From positions 1 to 51,304 of the forward strand of contig CAJXFW010000003.1 in NCBI GenBank assembly GCA_913053655.1: a stretch of DNA of 51,304 nt, given 5' to 3'. Below, in pieces: positions 18,926 through 27,424 of this stretch; positions within the stretch are counted from its first letter, which is position 1, and every line of letters begins with the position of its first letter. The position numbers and the translations under genes were made by a program. This stretch comes from an uncultured Thiogranum sp. (GTDB taxonomy: Bacteria > Pseudomonadota > Gammaproteobacteria > DSM-19610). Below the pieces are notes generated by a model. The model searched no databases and was not told where the DNA came from. It saw only the letters and a list, made by a program, of their open reading frames with translations.

Positions 18926-19804
18926 TCATTCCTGGTCATCTTCAGGCCCTGCCTGGCCGGTCGGTAACACAAGGCCGCCATGATTTTCGTTTAACAGGCG
19001 GGTGCAACTCTCAACACCTATGTTTCCAGGCCGGGTTACCGGTAACCGACCATCATCTTTTTTGAGCGCTGACATTGCTGCGTTGACCGCATCGTGTGCC
19101 GCAAACAGGCAGGGCGTACTGTAATTAACAAGCGACACCCCGGTGCCGGCTAACTGGCTCAGAGTTGCGGGCGGGGATTTTCCGCCGGCTATCTGGTTGA
19201 ATACCAGGGGACAGTCTATTTCCTTGCGCAAATCCCGCAGCAACTCCAGATCCCGTACACCCTCCACAAGCACAGCGTCCGCGCCTGCCTCAGAAAACCT
19301 GCGTGCACGAACCATAGCCTCATCGGGATCAGTAGCGTCGGTGCGCGCTACTACGAACAGATCTTTACGCGCATCCAGCACCCGCTGCAGCTTATCAACA
19401 AAGCTATCCAGACCCATAATCTGTTTGCCGTCCAGGTGACCACATTTACGCGGACGCTGCTGGTCTTCGAGTACCACCCCGGAGGCGCCAAGCGCTTCCA
19501 GCTGCCGGACCACATGGCAGGCAACTTCAACATCCGCGTAACCGTCATCAATATCGACGACAATATGGTGCGACGGCAGGACTATCCTGACGCGCTGCAC
19601 TAACGCCACAATATCAGGCCAGGCTATGTACCCTGCATCGGGAAGTCCATAGTAGCTTGCAGCAAAGCTGAAGCCACTGATAAAGATTCCATCAAAATGC
19701 CGGCCCGCGACCGACGCCGAAAACACATCATAGACGCCTATCAGAGGCACAATATCGCGCCGTAGAATATCAGCTCGTAAACGATTTCCGGGGCTTGACG
19801 TCAT
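18926..19804 (-). CDS. Isocitrate lyase/PEP mutase superfamily lyase
   Basis: This 292-residue TIM-barrel protein belongs to the ICL/PEP-mutase superfamily (methylisocitrate lyase, dimethylmalate lyase, PEP mutase, oxaloacetate decarboxylase). Readable motifs are PLIGVYDVFSASVAG, the metal site VVDIDDGYAD, VLEDQQRPRKCGHLDGKQI and ARTDA. The catalytic-loop Cys (KCGH) is the signature of the C-C bond lyases. PEP mutases lack that Cys, which argues against phosphonate chemistry. It lies 5 bp after the adenylation-carrier gene and 9 bp before the ThDP gene, so it is an integral member of the operon. It may make or cleave the small acid that the operon uses; that is inference. Confidence 0.85.
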   Translation of the reverse strand: MTSSPGNRLRADILRRDIVPLIGVYDVFSASVAGRHFDGIFISGFSFAASYYGLPDAGYIAWPDIVALVQRVRIVLPSHHIVVDIDDGYADVEVACHVVRQLEALGASGVVLEDQQRPRKCGHLDGKQIMGLDSFVDKLQRVLDARKDLFVVARTDATDPDEAMVRARRFSEAGADAVLVEGVRDLELLRDLRKEIDCPLVFNQIAGGKSPPATLSQLAGTGVSLVNYSTPCLFAAHDAVNAAMSALKKDDGRLPVTRPGNIGVESCTRLLNENHGGLVLPTGQAGPEDDQE

Positions 19805-19809
19805 AAACC

Positions 19810-21741
19810 TTAATCCTTATCAGCTTCGTTGCTATCCTGACCGAGCTCCTCTGCCAGGAGCTGTGCCGCTTCTTCATCAGACAGCGATTCCAGTTTCTCC
19901 AGGAGGTCCGAAATAGCGTCCGGATCAATGAAGTCTGCCGACGCCGCTATATACTCAGCCAACCCGGCAACGGTGGGTTTGTGGAAAAGCGTAACTATCG
20001 GGAGTTCCACATGCATACTGGCCTGCAACCGTCCAATTACCTGCGTGCCACGAATCGAGTCACCACCCAGGCTAAAAAAATTATCGTTGACACCAATTCT
20101 GTCCTGGCCGAGAACCATTGAGAAGACATCTGCAATCGTCTGTTCCATATCATTTCGCGGAGCCACATAGCGGCGATCAAGATGTTCACCCAGGAGTTCA
20201 GCCAATCCGATGCGCTGAAGTTTTCCTGTTGCTCCTTTGGGGATCGCATCGACAATTAATATCTGACTGGGAACCTTGAAATCCGCCAGCTGCTCAAAGG
20301 CAAAAGTGCGAATGGTCGATTCGGTCAATCCGGATTCGGGCGATATAACCACGGCAGCTGCAAGATCCTCACCGAGAGTAGGATGCGGAACCGCAAACGC
20401 CACAGCCTGGCGAACGCCGGCAAGATCCATCAGGGTCTCATCGATTTCTCTCGGTTGTATATTCTCACCACCGCGATTAATGATTTCCTTCAGACGACCC
20501 GTAATAAACAGATAGCCATCACTATCAACATGACCCTGGTCACCTGTTCTGAACCAGCCGTCGTGAAAGCTCGCCCTGTTGGCCTCGGAGTTACTTTCAT
20601 ACCCGGCTGTAACATTCCCCCCACGGATAACAATTTCGCCTGTCGTACCCTGTTCCTGCAGACTACCAGCTTCATTCATAATCGCCACTTCGGGACCTGC
20701 GGGCAGACCCACGGATCCGGCCTTGCACTCACGAGGTGGCAATGGATTGCTCGTCATCTGGTGCGTGGCTTCGGTCATTCCGTAGGCTTCTATCACGGGA
20801 CAATCAAACATTGTTCCCAGCTCTTTCATTACGCTGGGTGCCAGTGCTGCGGAAGATGACCGGATAAATCTCAGCGAAGTATCAGTAAGTCTGTGGTCTC
20901 GTGATCTTGCATCGTCCAGTATCATCTGGTGCATTGTCGGTACCGCCGAATACCAGGTCGGGCGGAATATTTTCATCCAGTCGAAGAAATTATCCGGATC
21001 AAGCCCGACTGTACATACCACACGCCCCCCGGTAGCAAGCGGTGCGATCAAACCCGCAATCAAACCGTGAATGTGGAACAGCGGCATGATATTCAGCCCA
21101 CAATCATTGCCATCAAGCCGGAGCGTGCGAACAATATTTCCGGCAGATAAAGCGATGTTGGCATGTGTCAATGGAACCTGTTTCGGCTTTGATGTTGTTC
21201 CCGACGTATGCAGCACAAGGGCGACTGAGTTCTCCTCGACTGTGAGCGCTCCACCCGGAAGATCATCGCTCTCTATAACGGGTCTACCCGGGAATTTAAA
21301 AATTCCCGCAGCCGAATCCGGAGAGCAGACAAGTTCGATGACGGTGGCTCCATAAGACGGCGCCAGATCACGCGCCGGTGTATCCAGACGGGAATCCACC
21401 AGCAACACCCTGGGACGAAGATCGGAGAAATAGAATTCCAGTTCTTTGGCTCGGTAAGCCGGGTTTAACGGCGCGGCGCGGCCGGCACTTGCAGCCGCGA
21501 GAAAAGCCACCGCCATTTCGGGTCCGTTCGGCAGCAACAGAGCGACTCGATCAGCAGGACGCACGCCGGCCGCCTTCAGCATGTGTACAGTAGAGGATAC
21601 TTGCTCCCACAAGCATTTGTAGGTGAGCGCCTGACGAGCGGGTGCCTCCAGAGCAGGCATAGCCGACAGCGCATCCGCCTGTTGCTCCAGTAGCTCTGGT
21701 AGTGTCATGAACGGAAAGAAGGAATTTTCAGCGTAGCTCAT
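19810..21741 (-). CDS. Adenylation-carrier (A-T) didomain protein, oxalyl-CoA-synthetase-like
   Basis: This 643-residue protein activates an acid as acyl-AMP and loads it on its own carrier domain. The adenylation motifs are LHTSGTTSKPKQVPLTH (A3), EAYGMTEATHQM (A5), GWFRTGDQGHVD and GRLKEIINRGGENIQP (A7-A8), with the catalytic Lys in PKGATGKLQR (A10). The segment MPLFHIHGLIAGLIAPLATG resembles oxalate-CoA ligases (AAE3/Pcs60), pointing to a small acid. A phosphopantetheine carrier domain follows (about 535-605; Ser 562 in FFSLGGDSIRG), then a C-terminal helix LEKLESLSDEEAAQLLAEEL common after NRPS carrier domains. GGGAAG stands upstream of ATG 21741. It is the first gene of the operon. Substrate not determined. 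Confidence 0.88.
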   Translation of the reverse strand: MSYAENSFFPFMTLPELLEQQADALSAMPALEAPARQALTYKCLWEQVSSTVHMLKAAGVRPADRVALLLPNGPEMAVAFLAAASAGRAAPLNPAYRAKELEFYFSDLRPRVLLVDSRLDTPARDLAPSYGATVIELVCSPDSAAGIFKFPGRPVIESDDLPGGALTVEENSVALVLHTSGTTSKPKQVPLTHANIALSAGNIVRTLRLDGNDCGLNIMPLFHIHGLIAGLIAPLATGGRVVCTVGLDPDNFFDWMKIFRPTWYSAVPTMHQMILDDARSRDHRLTDTSLRFIRSSSAALAPSVMKELGTMFDCPVIEAYGMTEATHQMTSNPLPPRECKAGSVGLPAGPEVAIMNEAGSLQEQGTTGEIVIRGGNVTAGYESNSEANRASFHDGWFRTGDQGHVDSDGYLFITGRLKEIINRGGENIQPREIDETLMDLAGVRQAVAFAVPHPTLGEDLAAAVVISPESGLTESTIRTFAFEQLADFKVPSQILIVDAIPKGATGKLQRIGLAELLGEHLDRRYVAPRNDMEQTIADVFSMVLGQDRIGVNDNFFSLGGDSIRGTQVIGRLQASMHVELPIVTLFHKPTVAGLAEYIAASADFIDPDAISDLLEKLESLSDEEAAQLLAEELGQDSNEADKD

Positions 21742-21888
21742 TTGTTAACTTCCCAACTGCAACAGCACAATCCGGCCATACAGACGTTATTAGTCGTCAT
21801 GATCAGTATTTTTCTTAATGAAAATATTGAAAAACTTGCCGGACATACTGTTTGTCTAAACTTTGCAGAGGTGGAACAACTATCCATC

Positions 21889-21908
21889 GTTGATTTATAT
21901 CATATAAA
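21889..21908 (-). promoter_or_regulatory. AT-rich leader motif upstream of the A-T gene
   Basis: On the minus strand this reads TTTATATGATATAAATCAAC, about 150 bp upstream of the operon's first start codon, within the 284-bp gap to trpE. It resembles the motif before trpG (15528-15547). It could supply a -10 (TATAAA or TATGAT) but no good -35 is apparent. I see nothing else certain in the 21742-22025 gap; the 95-residue plus-strand frame there has no supporting features. Confidence 0.3.
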
Positions 21909-22025
21909 ACAGCAGTCTGCCGCCTTACGGGGAGGAACCACCATACAGGTTGCAGCTTGCATCCGGATTCCCCCTGACGCTAACGAATCCTTGACTGTTG
22001 TAGATCACATACGACATGGGAACTG

Positions 22026-23513
22026 CTAGTGGTCTTTCCCGTCAAGACCCGCCTGTGCCAGCGCCACAGCCCTGAATATTGCACGCCCCTTGTTCATGGT
22101 CTCGGCCCATTCATTCTCCGGCACGGAGTCAGCCACAATACCGGCACCGGCCTGTATATTCAGCGTGCCGTCCTTGATCACCGCGGTGCGGATAGCAATG
22201 GCGGTATCCATATTGCCGGACCATGACAGATAACCCACGGCGCCGGCATACACGCCGCGCTTGACCGGCTCAAGTTCATCGATAATCTCCATAGCACGTA
22301 TCTTTGGCGCACCACTGACGGTGCCGGCCGGAAAAGTAGCGCGCAAAACATCGATAGCGGACATATCGTCCTTGATGCGTCCGGTTACGTTGGAAACGAT
22401 GTGCATGACATGCGAATACCGTTCGACAATCATTTTATCGGTCAGCTCAACGCTTCCGATCCGGCTGACCCGCCCGGCATCGTTGCGGCCAAGATCGATC
22501 AACATCAGGTGTTCGGCAAGTTCTTTGGGATCGGCCAGCAGATCAGCCTCCAGCGCCTGGTCTTCGGCTTCGTCCTTGCCGCGCGGTCGCGTACCGGCAA
22601 TCGGTCGCACGGTGACAACGCCGTCTTCCAGACGCACCAGTATCTCCGGCGACGAACCCACGACATGGAAATCGTCGAGGTCCAGGTAGAACATGTACGG
22701 TGAGGGATTGAGTCCGCGTAGCGCTCGATACAGGTCCAGCGGTGGCGCATGAAAAGGCACCGATAGACGCTGTGACAGCACCACCTGCATGGCATCACCC
22801 TCAACAATGTATTCCTTAACGCGCTCTACAGCAGCTTCAAAACCCTCACGCGTGAACCCGGACACAAAATTTTCTTCCGTCACCTGGCGCGACTCTTTCA
22901 GCGCACCGGGTATCACCACCGGCCGGCGCATGGCGTCCATCAGCTGACCAAGCCGCACCTGTCCCGCATCCCAGGCGTCAGACCTTTCTGAGTCCATATG
23001 CACTATCAGCTGCAGCTTGCCGCTGAGGTTATCGAAAACCACGACTTCATCCGACACCATCAACAGTATATCCGGGGTCTGCAGGGTATCCTCGTTCACT
23101 CCGTCTCTGAGCCTGGACTCTATGTAACGTACCGTATCATAGCCAAAATACCCGACCAGTCCGCCAGCGAAACGCGGCATACCATCAAGCTGCGGCACCC
23201 GGTAACGCTGCTGAAATTCTTCTATCCATTGCAGGGGTTCCGGGCACTGTTCCTCTTCGACAAGGCGACCGTCAGTATGTAGCTGGATGTGCTCGCCATA
23301 GACCCGCACAACGGTACGGCACGGTAAGCCGATAATCGAATAGCGGCCCCACTTCTCGCCACCCTGCACTGACTCGAACAGATAGGAATACGGGCCATTG
23401 GCCAGCTTCAGATAAGTACTTAAGGGGGTGTCGAGATCAGCCAGTACTTCACGGGTCACCGGAATACGGTTGTACCCTTCCCCGGCCAGCTGTTGAAATT
23501 TTTCAGGTGTCAT
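22026..23513 (-). CDS. trpE: Anthranilate synthase component I
   Basis: TrpE makes anthranilate from chorismate and ammonia. The 495-residue product has the N-terminal feedback-binding region ([20 protein letters not shown] with LESV-like [13 protein letters not shown], where tryptophan binds in relatives). The chorismate-utilising domain carries [87 protein letters not shown] and [23 protein letters not shown] 23513 with GAGGA upstream is preferred to GTG 23522. It heads trpE-gph-rpe in reverse order on this strand: rpe, gph and then trpE are transcribed in that sequence, as in Pseudomonas. Confidence 0.97.
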   Translation of the reverse strand: MTPEKFQQLAGEGYNRIPVTREVLADLDTPLSTYLKLANGPYSYLFESVQGGEKWGRYSIIGLPCRTVVRVYGEHIQLHTDGRLVEEEQCPEPLQWIEEFQQRYRVPQLDGMPRFAGGLVGYFGYDTVRYIESRLRDGVNEDTLQTPDILLMVSDEVVVFDNLSGKLQLIVHMDSERSDAWDAGQVRLGQLMDAMRRPVVIPGALKESRQVTEENFVSGFTREGFEAAVERVKEYIVEGDAMQVVLSQRLSVPFHAPPLDLYRALRGLNPSPYMFYLDLDDFHVVGSSPEILVRLEDGVVTVRPIAGTRPRGKDEAEDQALEADLLADPKELAEHLMLIDLGRNDAGRVSRIGSVELTDKMIVERYSHVMHIVSNVTGRIKDDMSAIDVLRATFPAGTVSGAPKIRAMEIIDELEPVKRGVYAGAVGYLSWSGNMDTAIAIRTAVIKDGTLNIQAGAGIVADSVPENEWAETMNKGRAIFRAVALAQAGLDGKDH

Positions 23514-23619
23514 ATTCCTCACCGTTGAGACATTTTTTATTCACGAACTACAGACAAACAGTGGATCAGGTCCACCATCGCCTTCTGTGCTCGTGCAAAC
23601 CTGTCTTTACGGTGAACAT

Positions 23620-24300
23620 TTATGCAGCCTGTTCCAGTTCGGTTTTCAAATGTGCCAGGGTTTCTATGATGACATCCGGTTCTGCGACCCGGATGTCCTC
23701 ACCATGGTTGTAACCATAGGGCAAGCAGACGATCTGGAACCCGGCTGCGCGTGCCGCTTTGACGTCGCTGATCGAATCACCCACCATCAGCGACTGTCCA
23801 GGACTCACCTTAAAGAATTCTGCCGCGTGCAGCAATGGTGCAGGGTGAGGTTTTTTGTGTTCCAGCGTATCACCGCTAATCACGATGCTGAAATACTCGT
23901 ATATTCCCAGATCCCTGAGCAAGGGGATGGTGAACTGTTCCGCCTTGTTGGTGACACAGCCCAGCGCATAGCCGGCAGTCTTCAGGTAATCGAGGCCTTC
24001 AAGAACACCGGGGTATAAAAGAGAGCGCTTTGAGGTGTTATCGGCATAGAGTTCCAGGAAAACGGGGTAGGCCTTTTCGAAGTCCGCTTCGTCCGGCTCG
24101 CCGTTCAGCTGACCAACCAGCGCACGACGCACCAGACGCTCGACACCGTTACCGACCCAGTCACGTACCCGGGTTTCACCGCAGGGCTCTCGCCCCATCT
24201 GGCTCATCATTTCATCAACACAAAATGCCAGATCCGGCACGCTGTCGACCAGCGTACCGTCTACGTCAATGAGGATCATTTCGGGTTTACTGATAGCCAC
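23620..24300 (-). CDS. gph: Phosphoglycolate phosphatase
   Basis: This is a HAD-superfamily phosphatase of 226 residues that hydrolyses 2-phosphoglycolate. Motif I is DVDGTLVDSVPDLA (nucleophile Asp), motif II is a Ser/Thr near VISGDT, motif III has the Lys in LEHKKPHPAPLL, and motif IV is MVGDSISDVKAARAAG. The cap is of the alpha-helical type. It starts at GTG 24300; an internal ATG seven codons later would remove the first beta strand. It sits between rpe and trpE, the standard rpe-gph-trpE order, and 27 bp separate it from rpe. Confidence 0.93.
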   Translation of the reverse strand: MAISKPEMILIDVDGTLVDSVPDLAFCVDEMMSQMGREPCGETRVRDWVGNGVERLVRRALVGQLNGEPDEADFEKAYPVFLELYADNTSKRSLLYPGVLEGLDYLKTAGYALGCVTNKAEQFTIPLLRDLGIYEYFSIVISGDTLEHKKPHPAPLLHAAEFFKVSPGQSLMVGDSISDVKAARAAGFQIVCLPYGYNHGEDIRVAEPDVIIETLAHLKTELEQAA

Positions 24301-24327
24301 AACCGATATCCCGCCTTCCGGCGCTTC

Positions 24328-25017
24328 CTAGCCGGCCTTCGACAGCTCATCACGCATCGCCTTGACGACACTGTCGTAGGTATTGGCATCACCATCACTG
24401 GCCGCACTAAAGATCGCAGAACCGGCGACAAAGGTATCCGCACCGGCCGCTGCAACCTCACGGATATTGTCGACTTTGACGCCACCGTCAACTTCCAGGC
24501 GAATATCACGCCCGGAGGCATCGATGATTTTGCGCGCCTCGCGTAACTTATCGAGTGTGGCCGGAATGAAACTCTGGCCACCAAAGCCGGGGTTGACCGA
24601 CATCAGCAACACCATATCCACTTTGTCCAGAACGTATGTCAGGTAATCCAGCGGTGTGGCCGGATTGAATACCAGGCCAGCCTTGCAACCCTCTCCCTGT
24701 ATCAGTTGCAGGGTGCGGTCTATATGTTCACTGGCCTCCGGATGAAACGTAATATAGCTGGCACCGGCCTTGGCAAAATCCGGAACCAGGGCATCCACCG
24801 GCTTGATCATCAGGTGCACATCGATCTCGGCAGTCACTCCGTGTTTGCGTAACGCATCACACACCAGTGGACCAATCGTCAGGTTGGGCACGTAGTGGTT
24901 GTCCATCACATCGAAGTGGACAATGTCAGCCCCGGATTTGAGGACGTTATCCACTTCTTCACCCAGACGGGCGAAGTCCGCGGACAAAATAGACGGTGCA
25001 ATCTTGTAATCTGGCAT
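24328..25017 (-). CDS. rpe: Ribulose-phosphate 3-epimerase
   Basis: Rpe interconverts ribulose 5-phosphate and xylulose 5-phosphate in the pentose phosphate pathway. The 229-residue TIM barrel shows [35 protein letters not shown] (metal and catalytic Asp), [33 protein letters not shown] and [13 protein letters not shown] with the phosphate-binding GSAIF. Length and motifs are canonical. It is the first gene of rpe-gph-trpE. Confidence 0.97.
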   Translation of the reverse strand: MPDYKIAPSILSADFARLGEEVDNVLKSGADIVHFDVMDNHYVPNLTIGPLVCDALRKHGVTAEIDVHLMIKPVDALVPDFAKAGASYITFHPEASEHIDRTLQLIQGEGCKAGLVFNPATPLDYLTYVLDKVDMVLLMSVNPGFGGQSFIPATLDKLREARKIIDASGRDIRLEVDGGVKVDNIREVAAAGADTFVAGSAIFSAASDGDANTYDSVVKAMRDELSKAG

Positions 25018-25179
25018 AATCCGGGCCTCTCAAAGTTAGAATCTACGGGTAAATTCAAGACCGCGCACTTTACCCGAACATAGAGTCGTTTGCAGCCCGG
25101 GATAAACGACGGTCATCGATAACCCGAACCCGACACCGGAAACATGCTGAAAGATACAAATAGTTTATTGTTATTTATA

Positions 25180-25268
25180 GGGAAATTCTAATCAATTCGT
25201 CATGCTGGCGTATGCCGGTATGCAACTCGCTGAAACCACTGGACTCCGGCATACGCCGGAGTGACGGA
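25180..25268. mobile_element. Diverged inverted-repeat (MITE-like) element
   Basis: GGGAAATTCTAATCAATTCG followed by TCATGCTGGCGTATGCCGG matches the left half of the element at 11626-11719 with a few substitutions. The right part (CTCCGGCATACGCCGGAGTG) pairs with GGCGTATGCCGG to give a hairpin of about 20 bp around a 25-nt loop. The outer right arm is lost or unrecognisable. It lies upstream of the CopD-like gene. Confidence 0.5.
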
Positions 25269-25291
25269 AGGCTCTATTCAGGTAACCCGTT

Positions 25292-25756
25292 ATGACGCTA
25301 GCCAGCCTCGCCATCGCCCTGCACATACTGTCTGCCGTCGTGTGGGTGGGCGGGATGTTTTTTGCGTACCAGATACTACGCCCGGTCGCCGCACAGCAGC
25401 TTGAACCGCCACAACGCCTGCAACTCTGGGCACAGGTGTTCAGGCGCTTCTTCCCATGGGTCTGGGTATGTATCGTCCTGCTACCGCTCAGCGGCTACTG
25501 GATGGTATACAGGCGGTTTGGCGGGATGAGCGGTATCGGCCTGCATATCCATATCATGCAGGTCCTCGGCTGGCTGATGATACTGCTGTTCCTGCACCTC
25601 TACTTTTCGCCGTTTCGCCGCCTCAGGGAAGCGGTAATCACCGAACAATGGCCGGAAGCAGGCAAACGACTCCGTCAGATCCGGTTTATCATTGGCGTCA
25701 ACCTCAGTCTCGGCCTGATCGTTATTGCCATCGCAGCTGCCGGGCGTTACCTGTAA
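25292..25756 (+). CDS. CopD-family integral membrane protein
   Basis: This is a 154-residue protein with four hydrophobic helices (about 3-25, 50-70, 80-102 and 130-152), of the CopD/YddG-like domain family found in copper export proteins and many uncharacterised membrane proteins. The first helix has IALHILSAVVWVGGMFFA, with the conserved His and the WVGG motif of the family. Copper handling is only suggested by the family. It faces djlA convergently with 14 bp between the genes, and the inverted-repeat element lies just upstream. Confidence 0.75.
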   Translation: MTLASLAIALHILSAVVWVGGMFFAYQILRPVAAQQLEPPQRLQLWAQVFRRFFPWVWVCIVLLPLSGYWMVYRRFGGMSGIGLHIHIMQVLGWLMILLFLHLYFSPFRRLREAVITEQWPEAGKRLRQIRFIIGVNLSLGLIVIAIAAAGRYL

Positions 25757-25770
25757 ACCCAGGTCAGGGG

Positions 25771-26571
25771 CTAACCGCGAGCCTCCTTCACCAGATCGTA
25801 GGCTTTCTTTATCTCCTGGGTTTTTTCGGTAGCCAACCTGGTCATTTCCTCGGGCAAACCCTTGGCTACCAGTTTATCCGGATGATGCTGATTCATAAGA
25901 CGCCGGTAGGCCTTTTTTACCTCTGCATCGCTGGCCGATTCTCCTACGCCCAGTATTTCGTAGGCCCCGCGCAGAGACACCTGGTGCGATGCTGCAGATT
26001 CGCCCCCGAATCCATCACCGCCAAAATGGCGTGTGTTGCGAACCAGTGCTTCGATATGCTGAAATTCGCTGGTGGAAAACCCGAGCTCCTGGCGCACTCG
26101 CTCCAGGATGCCGCGTTCCGCACTGTCCAGATTGCCATCAGCATAGGCGGCGTGCATCAGAATCTCGACAAACATCTGCATCAGATTGCGGCGCCGGTGA
26201 CATTCCTGACGAAACTGGCGCAAAACCTCCAGCAGCTGAAAATCCGGCTGCTTGCCCTGGTTAAATAAACCGATCGCCGCTGCACGCATCTGTTCGTTCA
26301 GGTTCATACGCCGCATCACGTCGCGTGTCAGCTCAATTTCGTCTTGTGAAACCCGTCCATCGGCTTTGGCAAGATGCCCCATGACAGAGAACAGCGTCGT
26401 AAAAAACGCGGTCTGGACACGCTCCTGCGCACCGGGTTCGAAGTGGCCGCGAAGGGCGCCGCCAAGCCCTTTATCAAAGTTGTGCCCAAGCGCTGCGCCA
26501 ATCAGAGCGCCAAGCGGCCCTGCCAGCAAATACCCGAAAGTACCCCCCAATAACTTGCCCCACCAGCTCAA
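25771..26571 (-). CDS. djlA: DjlA-type membrane-anchored J-domain co-chaperone
   Basis: This is a 266-residue DnaK co-chaperone. A glycine-rich N-terminal membrane segment (LLGGTFGYLLAGPLGALIGAALGHNFD, residues 7-33) is followed by a TerB-like helical domain (about 55-185; VMGHLAKADGRVSQDEI, YADGNLDSAERGIL). The C-terminal J domain (about 200-266) carries the HPD motif (NQHHPDKL). The start is TTG 26571 with GGGAG eight bases upstream; no ATG in frame is available nearby. A TerB-only protein is encoded at 32860-33315. Confidence 0.9.
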   Translation of the reverse strand: MSWWGKLLGGTFGYLLAGPLGALIGAALGHNFDKGLGGALRGHFEPGAQERVQTAFFTTLFSVMGHLAKADGRVSQDEIELTRDVMRRMNLNEQMRAAAIGLFNQGKQPDFQLLEVLRQFRQECHRRRNLMQMFVEILMHAAYADGNLDSAERGILERVRQELGFSTSEFQHIEALVRNTRHFGGDGFGGESAASHQVSLRGAYEILGVGESASDAEVKKAYRRLMNQHHPDKLVAKGLPEEMTRLATEKTQEIKKAYDLVKEARG

Positions 26572-26745
26572 GGCATTACTCCCTTATTTTCGAAAATTCT
26601 AATGTAGCGATCGATTAAACCACAGATGCGGTATTTTACCGCTTCCTGCGGCGGAAATTCGACACCTTCAGGCAACTTCCCATCGTCTACAGCAACGGTG
26701 TTTATTGTGATACCAGGGTTCTCGAAACTCATCAAAAATGTTTGC

Positions 26746-26774
26746 TTGCAAAACCTGGTTTATGCGCCTATAAA
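26746..26774 (+). promoter_or_regulatory. Sigma-70-type promoter
   Basis: TTGCAA (-35), 17 bp, then TATAAA (-10) lies 100 bp upstream of the small acidic protein gene at 26874. It is the only good hexamer pair in the 302-bp gap after djlA. Confidence 0.45.
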
Positions 26775-26873
26775 TTTACCAGAGTCGAGATATAGCCGTT
26801 TTCGGTGGTCTGTGAAAACACAGGTTGCACAGCTGCCAGGTATCAGCAGTTTGGTCAGAGAGGTAAACCCGCT

Positions 26874-27173
26874 ATGAATTTTGAGCATGCACCGAAGATT
26901 GGCGACTGGTACAAAAGCACGATTGGTGATGCCTTCGAAGTGATCGCGCAAGATGACGACGATGATACACTGGAGCTGCAATATTTCGATGGCACGCTGG
27001 AGGAACTCGACGTTGAAACCTGGGAATCCATGCGTCCCGAACCCATAGAACCACCTGAAGACTGGAGTGGCTCCATGGACATTGCTCCCGAAGACACCCC
27101 CGCGCTGGACATCTTGCCGGAAACCGAAGACTGGATGAGTATGCTGGAACGCATAGATCGCAATCCATGTTAA
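26874..27173 (+). CDS. Small acidic protein of unknown function
   Basis: This 99-residue, strongly acidic protein begins MNFEHAPKIGDWYKS. Its core reads IGDWY...GDAFEVIA...LELQYFDGTLEELDVETWE and resembles small proteobacterial proteins of unknown function that share a WY/FDG/W pattern. ATG 26874 has AGAGAGG about 11 bases upstream; a longer frame from 26805 has no ribosome site. The tail is rich in Pro, Glu and Asp. It has no signal peptide, membrane helix or cysteine pair. The small protein at 38639-38917 shares the P-x-G-x-WY...G...D-x-x-x-W layout. No function assigned. Confidence 0.75.
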   Translation: MNFEHAPKIGDWYKSTIGDAFEVIAQDDDDDTLELQYFDGTLEELDVETWESMRPEPIEPPEDWSGSMDIAPEDTPALDILPETEDWMSMLERIDRNPC

Positions 27174-27307
27174 TTTTATGGGTAACAACCACGCTGGCAG
27201 ATATGCACAGTGCCGGACCCACCATACTGCCTTCCCCTGATAACTAAACCACTAACTTTGCTGCAAAAAAAAGAGTGCTGCGCGCAGGGTTCATTTTTCC
27301 TGTACCC

Positions 27308-27322
27308 GGCACATAACTTGCT
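27308..27322 (+). promoter_or_regulatory. Sigma-54-type promoter
   Basis: GGCACATAACTTGCT matches the -24/-12 consensus (TGGCAC-N5-TTGCW), with GG and GC separated by exactly 10 nt. Transcription would start near 27333, giving a leader of about 90 nt for the gene at 27425. No enhancer-binding site was identified. Confidence 0.55.
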
Positions 27323-27424
27323 GAAAGTGTAGCTGAGTGCGCCGGATTTAATGTTTGCAGACCGGCGCCGATAGTAGTTTTGAAGGCTGACTTATCAGCC
27401 GCGACCACCTTAAGGAGGTGCGCC

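Noticed and set aside
18926-19804. PEP mutase (phosphonate biosynthesis) as the call
   Set aside because: The KCGH catalytic Cys belongs to C-C lyases; PEP mutases lack it. Left as superfamily level only.
21742-22029. 95-residue plus-strand frame between the A-T gene and trpE
   Set aside because: Overlaps the trpE stop, has no Shine-Dalgarno or recognisable domain, and lies in the likely promoter region of the minus-strand operon.
26626-26877. 83-residue plus-strand frame between djlA and the acidic protein
   Set aside because: Covers the predicted promoter at 26746-26774 and overlaps the start of the better-supported gene at 26874.
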